Source: an uncultured Vampirovibrio sp.
GTDB lineage: Bacteria; Cyanobacteriota; Vampirovibrionia; Gastranaerophilales; Gastranaerophilaceae
DNA: 11,593 bases
NCBI GenBank assembly: GCA_910579975.1
Contig: CAJTWU010000026.1
Span: 12,452-24,044, forward strand
Reading direction: 5' to 3'
Positions 1-8,313 of this stretch are shown piece by piece. The notes below the pieces were generated by a model. That model was not told the origin of the DNA. It did not search any database and saw only the letters and a program-made list of their open reading frames with translations. The first letter of the stretch is position 1. Each line of letters starts with the position of its first letter. The translations under genes and the position numbers were made by a program.

Positions 1-2963
1 ATGCCGGTGCAAGTTCAGATGTAATTACATCTACAATCGCAGCTCCTGTTGAACTTCAATTGAACGGTATTGAAGACATGCTTTATATGCAGTCAGAATC
101 CCGTAATGGTTCATATCAGTTAACTTTATATTTTGATGTAGGTGCAGATCCTGATATGGCATTGGTAAATGTTCAGAACCAGCTGCAACTGGTTCAGCCG
201 AGATTGCCTGAAGAAGTTAAGCGTTTTGGTTTAACAGTTAAAAAAGCAACAGGCGGTTCAGGATGTTTATATTTAGCCTTGACGTCTCCTAATAAGACTT
301 ATAATTCATTATTTTTAGCAAATTATGCGACTTTGTATATTAAAGACGAACTTGCACGTACTAAGGGTTGTGGACAAGTACAAATATTTGGAGCGGGCGA
401 CTATTCTATGAGAATATGGCTTAAGCCCGATAAGATGGCTAGTTTAGGTGTTTCTGCTTCTGATATTAATGCTGCTATTACCTCGCAAAATATTCAAGCA
501 CCTGCCGGTAATATTGGGGTAGAGCCGTTTGAAAATCCACAATTGATGAAATTTACTCTTCGTACAAAAGGGCGTTTGAAAACAGTAGAAGAGTTTGAAA
601 ATATAATTATCAAATCTAATTTTGATGGTTCAAATGTTAAAATTAAAGATGTTGCACGTGTTGAATTAGGAGCTGAAAATTATTCTTCTAAGGTTTCTAT
701 TGGAAATGCTGAAGCAGCAATTATAGGTATTTCACAACTTCCTGATGCAAATACAATTGACTTGGTTAATCGTATAGAAAAGAAAATGGAAGTATTAAGC
801 AAAAAGTTTCCAAATGATATAAAATACGATGTTCAGTACGATACAACAGAATTTGTTCGTGAGTCTATTAAGGAAGTAATTAGTGCTATTGTTCTTGCCA
901 TTGCGCTTGTTAGTGCTGTTACTTATTTATTCTTAGGGACTGCTCGTGCTGCGTTTATTCCATTTTGTGCAATTCCTGTTTCTTTGATAGGAGTATTTAT
1001 ATTTATGGCATTAATGGGTTTTTCTATTAACCTGTTAATTCTTTTTGGTTTAGTTCTTGCAGTTGGTCTTGTTGTAGACGATGCGATTGTAGTACTGGAA
1101 AATACGCAAAGGCATATACAGGAAGGTAAAGATAAGGTAACTGCGACCGAAATAACTATGCAAGAAGTTTTTGGTGCAGTTGTGGCAACTTCTTTAGTAT
1201 TGATGGCCGTATTTGTGCCTGTATCATTTATGAGTGGTATTACGGGGCAAATGTACAGACAATTTGCGGTTTGTATTGCTACATCTATTGGTTTATCAAC
1301 TCTTGTTGCTTTGACGCTTTCACCGGCATTATGTGCTATGATACTTAAATCTGAAACAGAAAAAGCAGACTTTGAATTTATTCAAAAGTTTGAAGACTGG
1401 TTCAATGGTGTAAGAGACAAGTACTTGGAGGTCGTTGAATATTTTGTAAGACAGCCTAAAAAAACTCTTGCCAGTCTTTTGGGTGTGATTGCTTTAATTC
1501 TGGGAATGTTTTTTATAACTCCAACAGGGTTTTTACCGAATGAAGACCGGGGTGCTTTATTTGTTATGGTTCAGCTTCAAGACGGTGCTACATTAACAAG
1601 AACAGCAAGCGTTGTTACAAAAATGGCTGATCAGCTGGTACAGATACCGGGTGTTTATTCTGTAATGCAGATAAATGGTTTTAAAGGTGAAAATACTGCG
1701 TTTTTAATCTTAAAACTGGATGAGTGGTCAAAGAGAAAGTCTAAAAAACTTTCAATAGAAAGTATAACAAGACAAGCGCAAGCTATTACTGCTAAATATC
1801 CGGAGACAACATCATATGTTACCCAGCCGCCAGCAATCTCCGGTATGGGTATGTATGGTGGTTTTGAATATCAGCTTCTTGATAAAGGAGATAGAAATTC
1901 TGATGAGTTATTCACACAAGCTCAATCTTTAATAAGAGTTGTAAGTGGAGATCCGGCTTTTTCAAGTATTTATACTTCATTTACATCATCACTTCCTCAA
2001 GTAGTTGTCAATATAGAGGAAGAAAAAGCTATGGCTCAAGGTGTTCCTATTTCTGAAATTTATACAACTTTAGCTGCTCAATTTGGTTCGACTTATGTTA
2101 ACGATTTTAATAAATATGGAAGAATTTATCGTGTATATATGCAAGCAGATGCACCTTATCGTGAAAAATTAAGCGATATGAGTAAAACTTATGTAAAGAA
2201 TGTTCAAGGAAGAATGGTTCCTTTATCATCTGTTATTACAACAAAAGATATTGTAGGTCCTTATTCTTTGACAAGATTTAATATGTATCCTGCTATTACT
2301 ATAAACGGTAATCCGGCAAGCGGAGTAAGTTCAGGTACAGCAATGAATGAAATGGCAAAGATTTCGGATGAAACATTGCCAAAAGATATGGATTATGCTT
2401 GGTCTGGAACATCATTGCAAGAACAGAAATCATCAGGTCAAATCGGACCAATTTTGGCAATGGCTTTGACTTTTGTATATCTGTTCCTCGTAGCACTTTA
2501 TGAAAGTTGGACATTGCCGATTGCAGTATTATTGATTTCTCCGGTAGCATTATTGGGAGCATTATTCTTCCAGTATGTTTGGGGATTATCATTAGATGTT
2601 TATGCTCAGGTTGGTTTAGTTATGTTAATTGGCTTGAGTACTAAACAAGCTATCTTGATTGTAGAATTTGCAAAAGATGCTATGGAAAAAGAAGGAATGG
2701 GGTATGTTCAAGCTGCTATGCAAGCGGCAAAACTTCGTTTCAGAGCTGTTATGATGACAAACATAGCCTTTATTTTAGGTTTGCTGCCGCTGGTATTTGC
2801 AAAAGGTGCCGGTGCAGGAAGCAGAAACTCTATTGGTGTATCTGTATTTGGCGGTATGATGGCTGTTGCATTTTTAGGTAGTATTTTAGTACCGGCATTC
2901 TTTGTAATGATTAATGTAATGAAAGAAAAATCTTCAGAATATTTTCAGAGGTTTAAAAAATGA
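1..2963 (+). CDS. RND-family multidrug efflux transporter (HAE1/AcrB type), 5'-truncated by window edge
   Basis: Inner-membrane proton-driven pump subunit of a tripartite efflux system; substrates cannot be told from sequence. The frame is open to the left edge: codons from position 3 read AGASSDVITSTIAAPVE, matching the start of the AcrB porter domain (about residue 35), so only the first TM helix and a few residues are missing. The TTG at 60 is therefore not the start. The TM4 proton-relay pair lies in VVDDAIVVLEN (Asp-Asp codons at 1077-1082), and the TM10 lysine in GLSTKQAILIVEFAK (codon 2643-2645). Two halves, each a large periplasmic loop followed by a TM bundle, are visible, with GFLPNEDRG opening the second loop. 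About 986 residues are present, consistent with a normal 1020-1050-aa protein. Its stop overlaps the start of the TolC-like gene. A membrane-fusion protein probably lies upstream, outside the window. Confidence 0.96.
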   Translation, partial: AGASSDVITSTIAAPVELQLNGIEDMLYMQSESRNGSYQLTLYFDVGADPDMALVNVQNQLQLVQPRLPEEVKRFGLTVKKATGGSGCLYLALTSPNKTYNSLFLANYATLYIKDELARTKGCGQVQIFGAGDYSMRIWLKPDKMASLGVSASDINAAITSQNIQAPAGNIGVEPFENPQLMKFTLRTKGRLKTVEEFENIIIKSNFDGSNVKIKDVARVELGAENYSSKVSIGNAEAAIIGISQLPDANTIDLVNRIEKKMEVLSKKFPNDIKYDVQYDTTEFVRESIKEVISAIVLAIALVSAVTYLFLGTARAAFIPFCAIPVSLIGVFIFMALMGFSINLLILFGLVLAVGLVVDDAIVVLENTQRHIQEGKDKVTATEITMQEVFGAVVATSLVLMAVFVPVSFMSGITGQMYRQFAVCIATSIGLSTLVALTLSPALCAMILKSETEKADFEFIQKFEDWFNGVRDKYLEVVEYFVRQPKKTLASLLGVIALILGMFFITPTGFLPNEDRGALFVMVQLQDGATLTRTASVVTKMADQLVQIPGVYSVMQINGFKGENTAFLILKLDEWSKRKSKKLSIESITRQAQAITAKYPETTSYVTQPPAISGMGMYGGFEYQLLDKGDRNSDELFTQAQSLIRVVSGDPAFSSIYTSFTSSLPQVVVNIEEEKAMAQGVPISEIYTTLAAQFGSTYVNDFNKYGRIYRVYMQADAPYREKLSDMSKTYVKNVQGRMVPLSSVITTKDIVGPYSLTRFNMYPAITINGNPASGVSSGTAMNEMAKISDETLPKDMDYAWSGTSLQEQKSSGQIGPILAMALTFVYLFLVALYESWTLPIAVLLISPVALLGALFFQYVWGLSLDVYAQVGLVMLIGLSTKQAILIVEFAKDAMEKEGMGYVQAAMQAAKLRFRAVMMTNIAFILGLLPLVFAKGAGAGSRNSIGVSVFGGMMAVAFLGSILVPAFFVMINVMKEKSSEYFQRFKK

Positions 2964-4414
2964 AGAAATTTATAATATTTTTAATAATGTTATCTTTGAA
3001 CCAAATATCAGCAAATGCTGCATTTTGGAATAAAGATGTACCGCTTGGTAATGAAATTAAAAAAGAAGAATATCCTGATAGTATTGATGTTGAACCGAAA
3101 GGGGAGCCTCAGGAGAGTTCTATGCTTATTGTAGGCGGTGTTGAAGAGGTTATGGATGTTTCTCTTGAAGAGTGTTTAAAGTATGCTTTGGGTAATAACC
3201 CTCGTATTCAAGCTGCGATGCAAGATGTATTTGCCTCTGATGCCCGTATAAAACAGGCATGGTCATCCTATTTCCCTCAAGTTAGTTGGCAAACAGGTTA
3301 TTCAAGAATTAAACAATTGCAGTTGTCTGATGCTTTGGGTGAAAACTTGATATTTAACTATTTTATTCTTGGTCAGGTATCAGCGAGCCAAATGCTTTAT
3401 GACTTTGGTGTTACTCAAAATCAAGTAACAATAAGGAAATTAGATAGTCAAGGGTATAAGGTTTCTTTAACCGGTACTGTTAATGATGTTCTTTGTGAAG
3501 TAAAAAAATCTTATTATGCTTTTCAGTACGCTTTGGAATCTAAAAAAGTTGCAGAAGAAATGGTTCAGCGTTATGAAGCTTTTTATAATCAGGCAAAAGC
3601 TTTTTATATGGCGGGAACTTCTCCAAAAGTAGATGTAACTATTGCAGAAGTTAATTTAAGTAATTCTAAATTAATGCTTATTCAAGCAGAAAATGCTGTA
3701 GACATTGCAATGGCTAAGCTCAATAATAACATGGGACTTCCTTATACTAATAAATATGCAATTGCAGATCATTTGAGATATGATCCTTGTGAAATTACAC
3801 TTGCTCAGGCTATTGATATAGCAAGAGAGGCACGTCCGGACTATCAATTGGCTGAAATCAGAGTTGAAGAAGCAAGACAGAATTTGAAGCTGGTTAAAAA
3901 ATCATATTTCCCTACAATTACTGCAGAAGGTCAGTATCAAATAGGTGGTAGGACTTTTGTTTCAAACTATGGTTATAACTTTGGCGGTTACCTGAACTTT
4001 CCAACAATTAATATGATGTTAATTAATAATGAGATTAAAGAAGCAAAAGCACTCTATTCTAAAGAACAAGCGACTGCTATGAATACAAAAAATAATATTT
4101 ATTTTGAAATTCAACAGGCTTATTATTCTATGATTGAGAAGAAAAACTCAATTCCTGTATCATTTTTGGGTTTAAAACAAGCAAAAGAAAACTATGAATT
4201 ATCTTATGGACGATATAAGGTCGGAGTTGGAAACCCTGTAGAATTAAGGGAAGCTCAAGTTCAATATCAGGATGCAATGCTAAGATATTATAATTCTTTA
4301 TATCAATTTAATTCTGCAAAAGCTGATCTGGAAAAATATATCGGTAAGAATATTGTAAATGGCGAAGTTGAATTAGATTTAGGTAATAAATCCAAAAAAA
4401 ATAAGAATTCATAG
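2960..4414 (+). CDS. TolC-like outer-membrane efflux channel protein
   Basis: Outer-membrane exit duct of the tripartite pump, expected to work with the upstream RND protein. The 484-aa length is normal for the OEP/TolC family. There is a clear signal peptide (MKKF, a hydrophobic run, then SANA|AFW with likely cleavage after residue 20). The first OEP repeat starts at SLEECLKYALGNNPRIQAA (about residue 69) and the second at TLAQAIDIAREARPDYQLA (about residue 276). Both are followed by the long Gln/Ala-rich coiled-coil helices typical of the periplasmic tunnel. The ATG overlaps the RND stop (ATGA, 2960-2963), with AGAGG just upstream, so the two are probably translationally coupled. No lipobox cysteine follows the signal sequence. 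The C-terminus is lysine/asparagine-rich. Confidence 0.95.
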   Translation: MKKFIIFLIMLSLNQISANAAFWNKDVPLGNEIKKEEYPDSIDVEPKGEPQESSMLIVGGVEEVMDVSLEECLKYALGNNPRIQAAMQDVFASDARIKQAWSSYFPQVSWQTGYSRIKQLQLSDALGENLIFNYFILGQVSASQMLYDFGVTQNQVTIRKLDSQGYKVSLTGTVNDVLCEVKKSYYAFQYALESKKVAEEMVQRYEAFYNQAKAFYMAGTSPKVDVTIAEVNLSNSKLMLIQAENAVDIAMAKLNNNMGLPYTNKYAIADHLRYDPCEITLAQAIDIAREARPDYQLAEIRVEEARQNLKLVKKSYFPTITAEGQYQIGGRTFVSNYGYNFGGYLNFPTINMMLINNEIKEAKALYSKEQATAMNTKNNIYFEIQQAYYSMIEKKNSIPVSFLGLKQAKENYELSYGRYKVGVGNPVELREAQVQYQDAMLRYYNSLYQFNSAKADLEKYIGKNIVNGEVELDLGNKSKKNKNS

Positions 4415-4436
4415 AGTATGTAGTGTAAATAAAGTA

Positions 4437-4465
4437 TTGTAACATGTTCAAAAATATTATATAAT
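4437..4465 (+). promoter_or_regulatory. Sigma70-type promoter of the 83-aa gene
   Basis: TTGTAA (4437-4442), a 17-nt spacer, then a perfect TATAAT (4460-4465). It sits 24 nt before the ATG at 4490, and an AGGAG Shine-Dalgarno lies at 4476-4480. Seen by motif match only. Confidence 0.65.
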
Positions 4466-4472
4466 TTGAACA
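4445..4472. repeat. Inverted repeat overlapping the -10 box (candidate operator)
   Basis: TGTTCAAA (4445-4452) and TTTGAACA (4465-4472) are perfect 8-bp reverse complements separated by 12 nt. Together they flank and partly cover the TATAAT at 4460-4465. A dimeric repressor bound here would block RNA polymerase. The centre-to-centre distance of the arms is 20 bp, two helical turns, so both arms face the same side of the DNA. No regulator is identified. Confidence 0.5.
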
Positions 4473-4489
4473 AATAGGAGAAAAAGAGC

Positions 4490-4741
4490 ATGTTACCAAT
4501 CATAACAGAAGAAATTTCATCAGAGATTTTCTCGGAAGTTTTTCAGGATGTTCAAGCCTGGAGAAAAAATATGGTTAATTACCTAAAAGAAGAAAATCCT
4601 GAAGTTAATACTGCAATTTTAGAAGTGGCTAAGTATGATGAGGGTATTGATCTTAAAGCTGTTGCTTTAGGTGCATATCTTTCTTACAGATTAATTGAAG
4701 TTGCTGCTGAAAATGACGGCGGCTTAACTATTGAAGAATAG
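4490..4741 (+). CDS. Small acidic protein of unknown function (83 aa)
   Basis: I do not recognise this family. The protein is acidic and predicted mostly helical (EEISSEIFSEVFQDVQAWRKNMVNYL, then a second helix pair ending in LGAYLSYRLIEVAAEN), with no TM segment and no signal peptide. It has its own well-placed Shine-Dalgarno (AGGAG, 9 nt from ATG) and a promoter with an inverted repeat, so it looks like a real, separately regulated gene and not a tail of the efflux operon. Its stop codon (4739-4741) abuts the stop of the convergent minus-strand gene with no base between, so no dedicated terminator fits here. Confidence 0.8.
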   Translation: MLPIITEEISSEIFSEVFQDVQAWRKNMVNYLKEENPEVNTAILEVAKYDEGIDLKAVALGAYLSYRLIEVAAENDGGLTIEE

Positions 4742-5653
4742 TTATTTTGAGGCTCTATCTGCTAAAAACGTTGATATAAAAGGAATTATTATATAATAAA
4801 TTCCACCAATTATTAGTATTGGTTTTGCGATTTTAATTCCTTCCAAATATTTATCTAATTTAGGGTCTGTTTTGTTTATTTCTTTAAATTTGCAGATAAA
4901 GCTTTCGGTTGGTTTATTTGCTAGTTTATCAACGAAATAACTTGAGATTATACTTAATCCTGTTGAAATCCCGGCATTATAGCATAATGGGTTTTTACGT
5001 TCTTCTTTTATTTTTTTGCTTTTTTTTGTCTGGTAAATGAAAGTTCCTGTTGTTAATGCATCGGTTGCAGCAATTATATGCATAGGGAAATTTGAGTCTT
5101 TGTATTTTTTTGCAAATTCTTGGTATTTTTTGTTGTTTAAAATGTTGGAAATACTACCTTTGAAACTCAATCCTTTTTTTTCTTCCTGATAAATATTATC
5201 CATTACAACAGGAACTGCTGCTGCAGTTAAGATTGCTTTTGGTATAGCAGCAGCGAGTCCTAGTCCAAGTTTAAAAATTTGTGTTGCAAGGCTATAAACT
5301 TTAGACTTTTCAAGAGTTTCTTTTCCATCTTTAAGATTTTCTATAGTTTCTTTTGTTAAAGACTTATCAATAGTTTTCATTTTCTTTGATAAAGGCTTAG
5401 ATAATGCAAACATAATTAAATATCCGATGAAAGTTGAAGCAAGAGACTTTGCAAAAGCAAGCCGCTTATTTTCTTTATCAGTTTTTGGCGTTGCTAAAAT
5501 TACAGCAGGACGTGCTGTTAATGAAAGTGCCAGAGTGGTTGTTGCAGCGAAAAGAGCACCATTATCGGCAGCAAATTCCAGTCCTTTTTTTAGTGTACTG
5601 CTGTTATATATTCCTTTGAATGAGATATCCCTGTTATTAGAATTTACTTTCAT
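4742..5653 (-). CDS. Multi-pass membrane protein with N-terminal ISFKG tag, unknown function
   Basis: A 303-aa protein of no family I can name. The N-terminus MKVNSNNRDISFKG carries an S-F-K-G motif at residues 11-14, and a second copy, GLSFKGSIS, occurs at 162-170. Hydrophobic segments at about 33-56, 70-86, 128-150, 225-243 and 277-297 suggest five or so membrane passes, with lysine-rich loops between them (for example around 87-120 and 209-221). No signal peptide precedes the tag. N-terminal SFKG-type tags recur, from memory, in hypothetical proteins of gut Melainabacteria. The gene is divergent from the PnuC-like gene by 24 nt and convergent, with zero spacing, with the 83-aa gene. No good Shine-Dalgarno precedes its ATG (only AAAG). 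Confidence 0.8.
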   Translation of the reverse strand: MKVNSNNRDISFKGIYNSSTLKKGLEFAADNGALFAATTTLALSLTARPAVILATPKTDKENKRLAFAKSLASTFIGYLIMFALSKPLSKKMKTIDKSLTKETIENLKDGKETLEKSKVYSLATQIFKLGLGLAAAIPKAILTAAAVPVVMDNIYQEEKKGLSFKGSISNILNNKKYQEFAKKYKDSNFPMHIIAATDALTTGTFIYQTKKSKKIKEERKNPLCYNAGISTGLSIISSYFVDKLANKPTESFICKFKEINKTDPKLDKYLEGIKIAKPILIIGGIYYIIIPFISTFLADRASK

Positions 5654-5677
5654 CTTTGTTTATTAGATAACATAAAT

Positions 5678-6358
5678 ATGACTAAGATTAAAGGTTGGAA
5701 GAAATCAGAAATAATCTTTTTAACTACTGTAATATTGTTTATTTTAGTTCATGCAATATTGCGCCAAGATAGTTTAGCAGCGGCTATCAACGCGATTTGC
5801 GGCATAACATATACTTTTATTGCAGGAAAAGGAAATCCAATTTGTTATTTATTTGGTGTAACAGGTTCGGGGTTTTATTCTTACCTTTCTTTCCAGAATA
5901 TGTTGTGGGGTAATCTTCTACTTTATCTTTGTTATTATATTCCAATGCAAATTTTAGGTTTTTTTCAATGGAATAAAAATCTTAAAGAAGGTAAAAGGGA
6001 AATTATTAAAAGATATTTACCGCGAAAGGAATTATATATTCTAATATGTATTACGTTCGTTTTGATTATAATAACGTCATTGGTATTACATTATTTTAAC
6101 GATGCGCATCCTATTTTAGATAGTATAACAGCTATATGTTCAATAGGAGGTATGTATTTAACCGTAAGACGTGCAATTGAGCAGTGGCTTTTTTGGATAG
6201 TAGTTAATATGTTGTCTCTTATTATGTGGACTTATGTAGCTTTGAATGGGGTGCGGGTATATTCTACAATTATTATGTGGGCTGTTTATTTAGTACTTGC
6301 ATTCTATTTCTATTTTACTTGGAGAAATGAAATTAATGCTAGCAAAAATAATATTTAG
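5678..6358 (+). CDS. pnuC: PnuC-family nicotinamide riboside / vitamin transporter
   Basis: Membrane facilitator of the PnuC family (PF04973), which moves nicotinamide riboside or a related vitamin precursor for trapping by a cytosolic kinase. The 226-aa protein is of typical length with about seven TM helices. Family signatures visible are NAICGITYTFIAGKGNPICYLFG (38-60), YYIPMQILGFFQWNKN (86-101) and RRAIEQWLFWIVVN (164-177), which includes the W-x-x-W-type substrate-pocket segment. The exact substrate (NR, thiamine or riboflavin type) cannot be fixed by eye, and no kinase or NAD gene is adjacent. No Shine-Dalgarno is seen before the ATG, and only 24 nt separate it from the divergent gene, so its promoter must lie inside that neighbour or the mRNA is near-leaderless. 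Confidence 0.9.
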   Translation: MTKIKGWKKSEIIFLTTVILFILVHAILRQDSLAAAINAICGITYTFIAGKGNPICYLFGVTGSGFYSYLSFQNMLWGNLLLYLCYYIPMQILGFFQWNKNLKEGKREIIKRYLPRKELYILICITFVLIIITSLVLHYFNDAHPILDSITAICSIGGMYLTVRRAIEQWLFWIVVNMLSLIMWTYVALNGVRVYSTIIMWAVYLVLAFYFYFTWRNEINASKNNI

Positions 6359-6373
6359 CAGTTTTATATTAGT

Positions 6374-7840
6374 ATGATAAATATTAATCCAACTCCAACA
6401 TTTCGTGCAAATCAACGAATTCCATATGCACTTCTTAATCAATCAAAAGTTATAACTTCTGCTTTTCATGAAGTTAATCCGGATATTCAAAAATTGAATA
6501 AAGCAACCAGATGTTCCGGTGCTCAAAGAGCTATAGAAACAATGCGTGAGCTTGTAGGGATTGATAATATTTTTAAAGAAGGAGGTTTGAGTCTTATTTG
6601 CGGGGACAAAATTATAAAACTATTTTCTCCCGATTGTCTAACACTTAAAATCCGTGAGCTGAATGCAAATAATAGAGAAGATTTTAAATATGTAGAGCTT
6701 AAAGATAGTGATGTTATTGAGGCTGAAGGTTTTAATTCAAGTTCGGGTTCTATAGATGAATTTTTAACTTCTGTTTTTGAAAAATTGGATTTTCCAATTC
6801 TCCAATTAAGAAAATTTTTTAAACGTCCTGAAATTAAAGATGTTTTGCAAAAAATAACTCCCAAAGCTGTTTTATCGCAAGAGCAGACTAAAATTGCAGA
6901 TGATATAAAATCTTTATTTTATGAAGTTCAGGAACATCTTGAATCTGTGCAAAATCGTGTTACACGATCAAAGATTAAAAACTCATATCCGCATGCTCTG
7001 CCAAGTAATAACGGGTCGTATCAACTCAAATTTGCAGAAGTAGGTGTTCAAGAGCTAAATTATTCAGTAAACATTATTACAATAGCAGCAAATCAAAAGT
7101 ATTTAGTAATAGGTGTATCTGATAATGATGATAAACCTCAAATGATAATAGTTGACCCCAAGAATAGAGTTTTAAAAGAAAAGAATTTGGGTAAAATCTA
7201 TAAACTTGGAAGTAAGGCTGTTTATTATACGCAGCAAGAATTAAATTCTCCATTGTTTACGCCAAAGCTCGAACTTCTTAAAAAGGAATTAGAGCAATAT
7301 AAAGAGTATCTAAAAGTGAAAATTAATGAGTTTAATGCCTATAAAGCCCATTTATCTACAAATGAAATTGGAATAATAGATAAAAAGACACTCAATCTTA
7401 CAAAAAAAGTTAAATCTTTGTTTGACGGATGTAAAGCTGAAATGTTGAAAATAAAAGATGCTCCACGAAAGAAAGCATTTAAACAAAAATATAATTTAGA
7501 CACCAGAGATGGCAGTCCGTCATTAATATTCAAAAATATTAATGATGATGGACAAAATTTGCATTTGAGTTTTCCTGTTATGGCCGGTGAGCAGTGCATG
7601 AAAATTATTATTGAAAAGCGTAATGGGAATATTGGGAAGAGTTTATTTGTAAATGGTGATAAATTAATTAAGTTTAATGCTACAAGTTTAGGAAGAAGTA
7701 AAAGAACAGAAACCAATACTAATTACCATTCTCAAGAAGAAATTGAATCTTCCGGACTAAGTGATTATTTGACAATTATTAAAGAAAGACTTAATCTTAT
7801 ACCTATGGAAATTCCAAATAAAAATAAGGGTGTGTTATGA
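6374..7840 (+). CDS. Large hypothetical protein with N-terminal PTFRAN tag (488 aa)
   Basis: Not recognised. The N-terminus MININPTPTFRAN has a T-F-R-A motif at residues 9-12, reminiscent of the SFKG tag of the minus-strand neighbour. The rest is soluble-looking, lysine- and asparagine-rich mixed alpha/beta sequence. Two segments look like a loose internal repeat. Around residues 75-95 the text reads GLSLICGDKIIKLFSPD, and around 423-445 IIIEKRNGNIGKSLFVNGDKLIKFN. Both end in G-D-K-x-I-K-x-F. A charged, helical stretch at about 305-350 may be a coiled coil. It begins 15 nt after the pnuC-like stop without a clear Shine-Dalgarno, and overlaps the next gene by ATGA (7837-7840), so the three are probably one transcript. 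Confidence 0.8.
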   Translation: MININPTPTFRANQRIPYALLNQSKVITSAFHEVNPDIQKLNKATRCSGAQRAIETMRELVGIDNIFKEGGLSLICGDKIIKLFSPDCLTLKIRELNANNREDFKYVELKDSDVIEAEGFNSSSGSIDEFLTSVFEKLDFPILQLRKFFKRPEIKDVLQKITPKAVLSQEQTKIADDIKSLFYEVQEHLESVQNRVTRSKIKNSYPHALPSNNGSYQLKFAEVGVQELNYSVNIITIAANQKYLVIGVSDNDDKPQMIIVDPKNRVLKEKNLGKIYKLGSKAVYYTQQELNSPLFTPKLELLKKELEQYKEYLKVKINEFNAYKAHLSTNEIGIIDKKTLNLTKKVKSLFDGCKAEMLKIKDAPRKKAFKQKYNLDTRDGSPSLIFKNINDDGQNLHLSFPVMAGEQCMKIIIEKRNGNIGKSLFVNGDKLIKFNATSLGRSKRTETNTNYHSQEEIESSGLSDYLTIIKERLNLIPMEIPNKNKGVL

Positions 7841-8139
7841 AATTATTGAAAGCTTTAGGTATAACGACTTTAATATCAGGTGCAGCTGTAATTCCAACAT
7901 GGATTTATAATGAAGTTCGTTGGGAAAATCATATGAAGCTAATGTGGACTCAAGATATGGTAAGACATTATAGCCCTGAAAAATATCACGAGTTGTATTC
8001 AGCCGGAGTACAAGATTTAAAAGTTTGGCAGGAAGCAGAGTATGCATTAAGAGATTCAGTAGAAGAGGTTCGTAGAAAAGAAAGTGAAGCTAAAAAATCT
8101 TATTTTTTAGGTGGAAAAGCAATAAAAAAGACCCCTTAA
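7837..8139 (+). CDS. Small membrane-anchored protein of unknown function (100 aa)
   Basis: Not recognised. An N-terminal hydrophobic helix (LLKALGITTLISGAAVIPTWIY, about residues 3-24), preceded by a lysine, reads as a signal anchor. A basic/acidic helical domain with WENHMKLMW, YSPEKYHELY and a coiled-coil-like RDSVEEVRRKESEAKK tail follows. The start overlaps the stop of the 488-aa gene (ATGA), indicating translational coupling and suggesting the two products act together. It is the last host-type gene before the phage segment, and a hairpin overlaps its stop codon. Confidence 0.78.
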   Translation: MKLLKALGITTLISGAAVIPTWIYNEVRWENHMKLMWTQDMVRHYSPEKYHELYSAGVQDLKVWQEAEYALRDSVEEVRRKESEAKKSYFLGGKAIKKTP

Positions 8140-8158
8140 ATCTAGGAGTCTTCTTTAT
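8128..8158 (+). terminator. Probable intrinsic terminator of the pnuC-like gene cluster
   Basis: AAGACCCCT (8128-8136) pairs with AGGAGTCTT (8144-8152) with one C/A mismatch and a 7-nt loop containing the TAA stop. It is followed by CTTTAT, so the U-tract is short. It is placed exactly where the plus-strand unit should end. Confidence 0.5.
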
Positions 8159-8205
8159 ATGGACTTTACAAAACATCACTCGAACACGCAAAAAAGGCTC
8201 TACGA

Positions 8206-8240
8206 TTGACATTGACATAAAGCACCGGGTAATATATTAT
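8206..8240 (+). promoter_or_regulatory. Near-consensus sigma70 promoter in the host/phage junction
   Basis: Overlapping TTGACA boxes at 8206-8211 and 8212-8217. The second is followed after exactly 17 nt by TATTAT (8235-8240, 5/6). The first has a weaker TAATAT 18 nt downstream (8230-8235). It points rightward into the minus-strand phage lysis genes, where there is no plus-strand ORF, so its transcript is unknown. It could be a host promoter separated from its gene by phage insertion, or the source of an antisense or small RNA. Confidence 0.4.
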
Positions 8241-8264
8241 TCATTTAAACTTGCAGCTTAAAAT

Positions 8265-8294
8265 TAAAAAAGGCCGTCGGTAATTCGACGGCCT
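8265..8294 (-). terminator. Intrinsic terminator of the phage lysis module
   Basis: AGGCCGTCG (8271-8279) and CGACGGCCT (8286-8294) form a perfect 9-bp GC-rich stem with a 6-nt loop. On the minus strand the stem is followed by T-rich sequence (complement of the A-run at 8265-8270 and further left), as an intrinsic terminator requires. It lies 20 nt past the stop of the last phage gene. Confidence 0.85.
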
Positions 8295-8313
8295 AAAAAA
8301 GTTACAAGCAAAC

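Noticed and set aside
2299..2592. 97-aa minus-strand ORF inside the RND gene
   Set aside because: Shadow frame of a strongly conserved transporter; no Shine-Dalgarno or protein features.
8221..8250. dif/XerCD-like recombination site around the TAATATATTA palindrome
   Set aside because: The half-sites do not match dif spacing or sequence; resemblance is limited to AT-rich palindromic bases.
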